Source: Candidatus Caccousia avistercoris (lineage in GTDB: Bacteria; Bacillota; Clostridia; Oscillospirales; Acutalibacteraceae). From it: 10,008 nucleotides of DNA. Below, one piece after another: positions 5,671 through 10,008 of this stretch. Below the pieces are notes generated by a model that ran no database searches, had not been told where the DNA came from, and saw only the letters and a list, made by a program, of their open reading frames with translations. A program made the position numbers and the translations under genes. The first letter of the stretch is position 1. The number at the start of each line of letters is the position of its first letter. The stretch covers positions 1 to 10,008 of the forward strand of contig DVMK01000177.1 in NCBI GenBank assembly GCA_018715025.1, read 5' to 3'.

Positions 5671-6549
5671 ATGCAGATCATCTGCAACAAGGGCAGTTTA
5701 TTCTTTTCTGCGGAGGATTTGGCCTTCACCGTGGTACACCTTGTCTACGAGGAATTCCACCGGTCCATCCCCAGCCACTCCCACGGGGCCGGCAGCTACG
5801 AGATCCACTACATTTCCCAGGGGGCCGGCTTCGCCCAGGTGGAAGAAAAGGTCCGCCCCCTGCGGGCGGGCTGCCTGTACATTACCGGCCCGCACATTCA
5901 GCATGCCCAATGGCCAGAGCCCGCCGACCCTATGTGCGAATACTGCATTTACCTGAAAGTGCGGCGGCAAAAAACGAGGGCCCCCTCTCAGGAGGCCCCC
6001 GCTTCCCTCATTGGCAGATTATTGGAGCAGGCGCCGTCCCTGTTCCTGGAAAACGCCGGGGAGGCGGGGCCGATCATCCGGCGGCTGTTCCAGGAAATCC
6101 AGGAGGAACAGCCCGGCTGCGAGATTTACGCCGAATCCCTTCTGAAGCAGCTGCTGGTGACGCTGGCCAGAAACGGGGAAAGCCAGCCAGCCGGGCAGGG
6201 CCGCGCCTTTTTCTCCCCCGCCGAGGAGGCCCCCATTATTATGGAGGAATACTTCCTCTACGAATACCACCGCGCCACCCTGCAGGAGCTTTCTGCCCGG
6301 CTGAGCCTCAGCCCCCGGCAGACGGAACGGCTCATCAAGCGCCATTACGGAAAGACCTTCCAGCAAAAAAAGCTGGAGGGCCGCATGGAAGCAGCCCTCC
6401 TTCTTTTGTCTGACAGTCAAAAGAGCATCACAGAAATTTCAGAGGAACTGGGGTATTCCTCCATTGAGCACTTTTCCGGCGCGTTCCGCCGCTACTTCCA
6501 GGTCAGCCCCGGGCAGTACCGCCGTTCCGGCCTGGCGCAGAGGCGTTGA
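5671..6549 (+). CDS. AraC-family transcriptional regulator with cupin-type sensor domain
   Basis: This 292-residue regulator has an N-terminal cupin-like effector domain (about 30-100), with the HSHGAGSYEIHYISQG strand pair and the GCLYITGPHIQHAQW segment typical of the sugar-sensing AraC group. The C-terminal AraC DNA-binding domain has two helix-turn-helices: TLQELSARLSLSPRQTERLIKR (about 203-224) and ITEISEELGYSSIEHFSGAFRRYF followed by SPGQYRR. It binds DNA as an effector-responsive activator or repressor. The reading frame extends far upstream, but the ATG at 5671 is chosen because a GGAAGGGGG ribosome site precedes it and the cupin domain begins there. It is divergent from the dehydrogenase/reductase operon, which is its most likely target, and convergent with the galactonate operon. 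It is the only confident plus-strand gene in the window. Confidence 0.9.
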   Translation: MQIICNKGSLFFSAEDLAFTVVHLVYEEFHRSIPSHSHGAGSYEIHYISQGAGFAQVEEKVRPLRAGCLYITGPHIQHAQWPEPADPMCEYCIYLKVRRQKTRAPSQEAPASLIGRLLEQAPSLFLENAGEAGPIIRRLFQEIQEEQPGCEIYAESLLKQLLVTLARNGESQPAGQGRAFFSPAEEAPIIMEEYFLYEYHRATLQELSARLSLSPRQTERLIKRHYGKTFQQKKLEGRMEAALLLLSDSQKSITEISEELGYSSIEHFSGAFRRYFQVSPGQYRRSGLAQRR

Positions 6550-6627
6550 AAACATCAATGGATTTCCAAAAAAAGAATTAGCAAAAATCCAAAGAATCGC
6601 TTCACTCACTTTGCGCAGCAGCGCCCT

Positions 6628-7776
6628 TTACCACTCGGCAACCGAGCCGTCCGCATGCCGCCACACAGGGTTTTTCCAGTTGTGCGGCGTCTTGTTTTCC
6701 TCTTCCACCAGCTCTTCGCGAACGTCCACCCCCAGCCCGGGCCGCACGGGAAGCTGCACAAACCCGTCGGTGAACACAAAGTCCTCCTGGTTCTTCACAT
6801 AGTCCAGCACGCTTTTCCCCACATTGTAATGGATGCCGATGCTCTGCTCTTGAATGACGGCGTTGTAGCTGACGGCGTCCACATTCAGGCAGGCTGCCAG
6901 GGCAATGGGGCCCAGGGGGCAGTGGGGGGCCAGGGCCACGTCGTAGGCCTCGGCCATGGCGGCAATCTTTTTCACCTCGGTGATGCCGCCCGCATGGGAC
7001 AGATCCGGCTGGATAATATCCACGCCGCCGGCCTGCAGCAGGCGCTTGAAATCCCATTTGGAGAAAAGCCGTTCCCCCGTGGCAATCGGCACGTTGCAGG
7101 CCGCGGCGATCTCGCGGAAATTCTCCATATTCTCGCACAGCACAGGCTCTTCCAGGAACATGGGGTCGAACTCCTCCAGCTTTTTGGCCAGCACCTTCGC
7201 CATAGGCTTATGGACGCGCCCGTGAAAATCGATGGCGATGCCGAAATATTTCCCGCAGGATTCCCGGATGGCCGCCACCCTTTCCAAAACCGCGTCAATT
7301 TTGTCGTAGGAATCGATCATCTGAAGCTCTTCTGTGGCGTTCATCTTCACCGCGGTGAAGCCCTCGTCCTTTTTCTGCTTCGCCGCCGCCCCCACGTCGG
7401 CCGGCCGGTCGCCGCCCACCCAGGAGTAGACGCGCATTTTCTGCCGGCACGCGCCGCCCAGCAGCTCGTAAACCGGCGCGCGGAAAACCTTCCCCTTAAT
7501 GTCCCACAGGGCCTGGTCAATCCCGGAAATGGCGCTCATAAGAACGCCGCCCCCCCGGTAGAAGCCGGCGCGGTACAGAACGGTCCAAATATCTTCAATC
7601 CGGCTGGGATCCGCCCCCAGAAGGTAATCCTTCATCTCCTCCACACAGCTGAGCACGGTGCGGGCATGCCCTTCCAGGACGGCTTCGCCCCAGCCGCACA
7701 CCCCTTCGTCCGTTTCAATCTTCACAAACCCCCAGCGGGGGCGCACCAGGTAGGTGCTCACCTTGGTAATTTTCAA
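6628..7776 (-). CDS. dgoD: D-galactonate dehydratase
   Basis: This 382-residue enolase-superfamily enzyme converts D-galactonate to 2-dehydro-3-deoxy-D-galactonate (EC 4.2.1.6), the first step of the De Ley-Doudoroff galactonate pathway. The match to the known Escherichia coli protein is strong from memory, including KITK at the start, GFYRGG, SAI-GIDQALWDIKGK, YSWVGGDRPADV and the WRH-D-SVAEW end. Metal ligands D183, E209 and E235 and the catalytic bases H185 (DFHGR) and H285 (APHCPLGP) are all present at the expected positions. The start codon is TTG (7776-7774) behind a strong GGGAGGGAG site; no ATG fits. It is the last gene of the operon, 15 nt after the aldolase stop. No clear terminator follows before the convergent regulator gene. 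Confidence 0.96.
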   Translation of the reverse strand: MKITKVSTYLVRPRWGFVKIETDEGVCGWGEAVLEGHARTVLSCVEEMKDYLLGADPSRIEDIWTVLYRAGFYRGGGVLMSAISGIDQALWDIKGKVFRAPVYELLGGACRQKMRVYSWVGGDRPADVGAAAKQKKDEGFTAVKMNATEELQMIDSYDKIDAVLERVAAIRESCGKYFGIAIDFHGRVHKPMAKVLAKKLEEFDPMFLEEPVLCENMENFREIAAACNVPIATGERLFSKWDFKRLLQAGGVDIIQPDLSHAGGITEVKKIAAMAEAYDVALAPHCPLGPIALAACLNVDAVSYNAVIQEQSIGIHYNVGKSVLDYVKNQEDFVFTDGFVQLPVRPGLGVDVREELVEEENKTPHNWKNPVWRHADGSVAEW

Positions 7777-7791
7777 AAAACTCCCTCCCTC

Positions 7792-8433
7792 TTATTTTTG
7801 GCCCTTCCACGCCTGGATCTGAGCCAGCATGGACGCCACATGACCGGCGCAGGCCTCCCAGTCCCCTGCGGCGGCTGCTTCCTTCGGCAGAAGGCTGCTG
7901 CCCATTCCCACACCCAAATAGCCCTGCTGAAAAAAGCTGAGAAGGTTCTGCGCGTTCACGCCCCCCATCGCCACATACTCCGTACCGTCCAGAGGGCCCT
8001 TCAGATTTTTGACATAGCCCTTCGGCATGGCGTCGGCCGGAAAAAGCTTGATGGTGGAAAACCCATGGCGCAGGCAGGCGGAAATTTCTGTGGGGGTCAG
8101 CGCACCGGGCAGCAGGGGAATCTGATTTTCCTGGCAGTAGGCCAGCACCTCCTCGTCGGCGCAGGGCGTAAGAAGGAACTGCGCGCCCGCCCTGACCGCC
8201 TCGGCCGCCATGGCGGCCGTGCGCACCGTGCCTGCGCCGATCCACGCCCGGCCGGAAAACTCGCTTTGCAGCAGGGAAATCTGTTCCAGGGCCCGCTCTG
8301 AATTGAGCGCCACCTCAAAAAAGCTTACCCCGCCCGACAGGATCGCGCCGGCCATGGGGATGGTGTGCGCAAAGGGCACCTTGCGCAACACCGCCAAAAT
8401 AGGGTTCTCTGTTACTATCTTCCGTAAATCCAT
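7792..8433 (-). CDS. dgoA: 2-dehydro-3-deoxy-6-phosphogalactonate/gluconate aldolase
   Basis: This 213-residue class I aldolase of the KDPG/KDPGal family cleaves the 6-phospho-2-keto-3-deoxy acid to pyruvate and D-glyceraldehyde 3-phosphate. Recognisable residues are R17 (AVLRKV), E40 (FFEVALNSE), the GAGTV phosphate-side motif (66-70), and the Schiff-base lysine K129 in STIKLFPADA. The family cannot tell the gluconate and galactonate epimers apart by motif, so the galactonate assignment rests on the adjacent dgoD. The frame extends upstream to 8535, but the ATG at 8433 has a GGAGGAG site 6-7 nt before it and gives the normal family length. It lies 53 nt after the kinase gene and 15 nt before dgoD. 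Confidence 0.9.
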   Translation of the reverse strand: MDLRKIVTENPILAVLRKVPFAHTIPMAGAILSGGVSFFEVALNSERALEQISLLQSEFSGRAWIGAGTVRTAAMAAEAVRAGAQFLLTPCADEEVLAYCQENQIPLLPGALTPTEISACLRHGFSTIKLFPADAMPKGYVKNLKGPLDGTEYVAMGGVNAQNLLSFFQQGYLGVGMGSSLLPKEAAAAGDWEACAGHVASMLAQIQAWKGQK

Positions 8434-8486
8434 CCGTATCTCCTCCATCCTTTCGCCATTGGGAAACAGCCGCAGGGGCGCGCAGC

Positions 8487-9431
8487 TTACCGGAACGTTT
8501 CCTGCCGGTTCTCCAGGTGCATCAGCAGCTGCCACCGGCTGGGCAGCCCTTCCACGTCGCCGGGCGTTTCCGTGGCCATAGCGCCGGCAATACAGCCCAT
8601 GCGGCCGCAGTCGGCTACGCTGCGCCCTTCCAGAATACCGGCCAGGAAGCCCGCGTTAAACGCATCCCCGGCCCCAATGGGATCCACCGCCCGGCAGGGG
8701 AAGGGCGATATTTTCTCCAGGGTATTGCGATCCGCCACCCACGCGCCTTCCGCCCCGTTTTTCAGGGCTATCCACTCCGCCCCCTTTTCGCGCAGCAGGC
8801 GGACAACCGCCTCCGGCTCCCCTGTGCCCAGCAGCTCCTCCGCCTCCTGCACGCCCAGCAGCGCAATCCGGGCGGAAAACAGAAGGCGGCGAAGCCTTTC
8901 CCGGTAATCCCTGCCCTGCCACAGCTTTTTGCGGATGTTGGGGTCGAAGCTCAGCGGCACGCCGTGCTTCTCTGCCAGCTGCGCCGCCCTGTCTGCCGCG
9001 CGGGCGCAGCTTTCGCTGAGGACGGGGGTGATGCCTGTCAGATGAAGCACCGACGCTCCCTTCAGGTACTTTTCGTCCAGCGCGTCCTCATCCAGCCGGC
9101 TGGCCGCCGAATTTTCCCGGTAATAGTAAACCCTGGTTTCCCTGGCCCCCATCTCTTTCAGCATGAGGCCGGTGCGGTGGGCGTCGTCCCACCGGACAAA
9201 CCGGGTGTCCACCCCCTCGGCCCGCACGGCGTTGAGGACAAAGCGCCCCATTTCATCGTCCCCCAGGCGGCTGATCCACCCGGCGGTGTGGCCCAGCTTG
9301 CACAGGCCCACCGCCAGGTTGCTCTCCGCGCCCGCCATCCGCAGGCGGTAGCTGGCAACATAGCGAAGGGGCCCTGGCTCTGTGGGGGCCATAACCGCCA
9401 TGGTTTCCCCCATTGTCACGACTTCCGGCAT
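8487..9431 (-). CDS. kdgK: PfkB-family sugar kinase, probable 2-dehydro-3-deoxygluconate/galactonate kinase
   Basis: This 314-residue ribokinase-like enzyme phosphorylates a 2-keto-3-deoxy sugar acid at C6 using ATP. It has the PfkB N-terminal signature (AGAESNLAVGLCKLG to RLGDDEMG, about 33-62), the DPNIR motif (163-167) and the C-terminal PIGAGDAFNAGF signature with catalytic base D256. YYYREN-SAAS around 102-111 matches the substrate region of KDG kinases. In the galactonate pathway this step sits between dehydratase and aldolase, which agrees with its position. In enteric bacteria the step uses DgoK, an unrelated kinase, so this is a replacement by a PfkB enzyme. The start is set by a GGGGGGAAAGGA site directly before the ATG. 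It follows the regulator remnant by 23 nt. Confidence 0.88.
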   Translation of the reverse strand: MPEVVTMGETMAVMAPTEPGPLRYVASYRLRMAGAESNLAVGLCKLGHTAGWISRLGDDEMGRFVLNAVRAEGVDTRFVRWDDAHRTGLMLKEMGARETRVYYYRENSAASRLDEDALDEKYLKGASVLHLTGITPVLSESCARAADRAAQLAEKHGVPLSFDPNIRKKLWQGRDYRERLRRLLFSARIALLGVQEAEELLGTGEPEAVVRLLREKGAEWIALKNGAEGAWVADRNTLEKISPFPCRAVDPIGAGDAFNAGFLAGILEGRSVADCGRMGCIAGAMATETPGDVEGLPSRWQLLMHLENRQETFR

Positions 9432-9454
9432 TCCTTTCCCCCCTGATCTTCCTG

Positions 9455-9757
9455 TTAAAGCGGACGTACCGTATGGTTGTCCACAATAGTGGTGCTGATT
9501 TGAATTTTCGCGGGCAGCTTCGGCGCGTTGCCGTTCAGGCAGGCGGAAAGGTACCAGCAGGCGTACTGCACCATGGCGTCAATGTTCACGTCTACGGTGG
9601 TGATTCTGCGGAACACCTCGCCGAATTTGTCCGACTTGTCGAATCCTACCAGGCTGATTTCTCCGGGGACGTCCACAAAATATTGCTCCCGTGGGCCGTG
9701 TCTGAGGTTACGGCGAGCCCGCCTGCACCGATGACGCCAATTTTCAGTTTTTCCCAT
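9455..9757 (-). pseudogene. LacI-family regulator remnant, frameshifted and possibly fused to another gene start
   Basis: The C-terminal 65-70 residues (about 9670-9455) have the LacI-family ending: DVPGEISLVGFD, an RITTVDVNIDAM segment, AC--LSACLNGN and IQISTTIVDNHTV before the stop. Upstream of this the frame breaks. A second minus-strand frame encodes GLAVTSDTAHG (9720-9688), which matches the LacI SD-AxHG block that should lie about 16 residues before DVPGEI, so a small deletion or frameshift separates the two. Still further upstream, after a strong GGGGGGAG site and ATG at 9757, that second frame reads EKLKIGVIGAGG (9753-9718), which resembles the nucleotide-binding start of Gfo/Idh/MocA oxidoreductases. 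The N-terminal DNA-binding domain is absent. It lies 23 nt before the kinase gene, so it was probably the operon's own repressor. Confidence 0.6.
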
Positions 9758-9824
9758 CTTCTCCCCCCATGTGATCACGAGCCTGCGGGCGGCCGCTCTG
9801 ACCTGTTGGAGCCGGGAGATCGCG

Positions 9825-9863
9825 ACCATATTTTGTCGGGAGTATTTAACCAATTTTTGTCGG
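9825..9863 (+). repeat. Two 15-bp direct repeats, probable element-end binding sites
   Basis: ACCATATTTTGTCGG (9825-9839) and ACCAATTTTTGTCGG (9849-9863) match at 13 of 15 positions and are in the same orientation with a 24-bp period. Repeats of this size near an element edge often bind the transposase. Read on the minus strand, TTGGTT, 17 bp, TATGGT also occurs here and could act as a weak outward promoter toward the galactonate operon. Confidence 0.55.
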
Positions 9864-9886
9864 CGAACCCCAGAGCTAGTAGAATA

Positions 9887-9916
9887 AACAAAAAGAGTGC
9901 CAACAACCCAGCACTC
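9887..9916 (-). terminator. Rho-independent terminator of the gene entering from the right edge
   Basis: On the minus strand GAGTGC (9916-9911) pairs with GCACTC (9900-9895) around a 10-nt loop, followed by a TTTTTGTTT tract (to about 9887). It lies about 10 nt beyond the stop codon at 9926, and would stop transcription from the right before it reaches the regulator remnant and the galactonate genes. Confidence 0.65.
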
Positions 9917-9925
9917 ATAGATTAG

Positions 9926-10006
9926 TTATTCTTTCGTTACTGCCGGCTCAACTGTAGGTACCCTGCCAGTTTGCAGTGAGACGGTTTCCAGTTTCTTTCC
10001 GCGGAA
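9926..10006 (-). CDS. C-terminal tail of an unidentified gene (partial)
   Basis: A minus-strand frame entering from the right edge encodes 26 residues, including KKLETVSLQTGRVPTVEP, and stops at TAA (9928-9926). The terminator begins 9 nt later, which supports this as a true gene end. A second frame in the same stretch is also open (ending in LQLSRQ), so the frame choice is not certain. I do not recognise the protein. Its position just inside a probable insertion-element end suggests a transposase, but no catalytic motif lies in the visible part. Confidence 0.35.
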   Translation of the reverse strand, partial: FRGKKLETVSLQTGRVPTVEPAVTKE

Positions 10007-10007
10007 A
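9996..10007. repeat. 12-bp perfect palindrome at the right edge
   Basis: TTTCCGCGGAAA is fully self-complementary. A further GTTTCC (9984-9989) pairs with GGAAAC (10003-10008). It overlaps the unidentified coding tail, so a regulatory role is doubtful. Confidence 0.3.
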
Positions 10008-10008
10008 C

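Larger units (their letters stand above)
9804..10008 (-). mobile_element. Probable insertion element end (partial), family not assigned
   Basis: Several signs point to the end of an inserted element running off the window. Two near-identical 15-bp repeats stand 24 bp apart (9825-9839, 9849-9863), a reading-frame tail stops at 9926 and a terminator follows it. The AT-rich composition differs from the galactonate operon. Reading from the left, the sequence begins TGTTGGAGCC (from 9804), and TG-starting ends with internal repeats are seen in IS21-type elements. No transposase motif is visible in the short part included, so the identity and exact edge are unproven. Confidence 0.4.

Noticed and set aside
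5976..6003. GC-rich palindrome in the AraC gene that looks like a terminator stem
   Set aside because: It is inside the coding frame and no T-tract follows on either strand.
6559..6591. TGGATTT/AAATCCA inverted repeat between the araC-type gene and dgoD, considered as a terminator
   Set aside because: The stem is only 7 bp, AT-rich, with a loop of about 19 nt and no T-tract in the right place.
6655..8301. 548-residue plus-strand open frame
   Set aside because: It is the shadow of dgoD and the aldolase on the other strand; the GC-rich third codon positions keep the opposite frame open, and the translation has no recognisable domain.
9774..9916. Small 47-residue membrane protein frame (ATG at 9916, one hydrophobic segment)
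   Set aside because: Its start lies within a terminator hairpin and its hydrophobic segment is the translated T-tract; no ribosome site is present.
1..10008. CRISPR arrays, tRNA or rRNA genes
   Set aside because: No regular repeat-spacer pattern, tRNA cloverleaf or conserved rRNA segment was seen on either strand.

Overview
The window looks like a chromosome segment of a GC-rich, gut-type Clostridia (Oscillospiraceae/Ruminococcaceae-like). This is inferred from strong AGGAGG-type ribosome sites, Firmicutes-style tyrosine recombinases and general protein character; no marker gene fixes the taxon. Nearly all genes read on the minus strand. The only confident plus-strand gene is an AraC-type regulator.

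Left third (1-3370): the front end of a surface-glycan operon under what appears to be an invertible promoter. A 247-bp segment (2129-2375) is bounded by perfect 19-bp inverted repeats (2110-2128 and 2376-2394). It carries a good minus-strand promoter (TTGTAA, 17 bp, TAAAAT with an extended -10) and a hairpin terminator. To its right is a complete tyrosine recombinase (2405-3244) with all six catalytic residues. To its left, reading away from the switch, are a paralogue that has lost the catalytic residues (1230-2093), a family 2 glycosyltransferase (172-1203), and the start of an AT-rich gene that resembles a GT52-type glycosyltransferase (1-168, running off the window). As sequenced, the promoter points into the glycan operon, so this copy reads as ON.

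Middle (3379-6549): an aldo/keto reductase and a zinc-dependent medium-chain dehydrogenase form a tight pair, transcribed divergently from an AraC-family regulator with a cupin-like sensor domain. The pair probably oxidises or reduces a sugar or polyol under control of that regulator.

Right third (6628-9431): a D-galactonate catabolic operon in the order PfkB-type 2-keto-3-deoxy-sugar-acid kinase, KDPG/KDPGal aldolase, galactonate dehydratase (dgoD). Together these convert galactonate to pyruvate and glyceraldehyde 3-phosphate. Upstream is the remnant of a LacI-family regulator (about 9455-9757), out of frame and perhaps fused to the start of another gene. Beyond it (about 9804 to the end) lies what looks like the end of an insertion element: tandem 15-bp terminal repeats, a minus-strand terminator and the tail of an unidentified reading frame.
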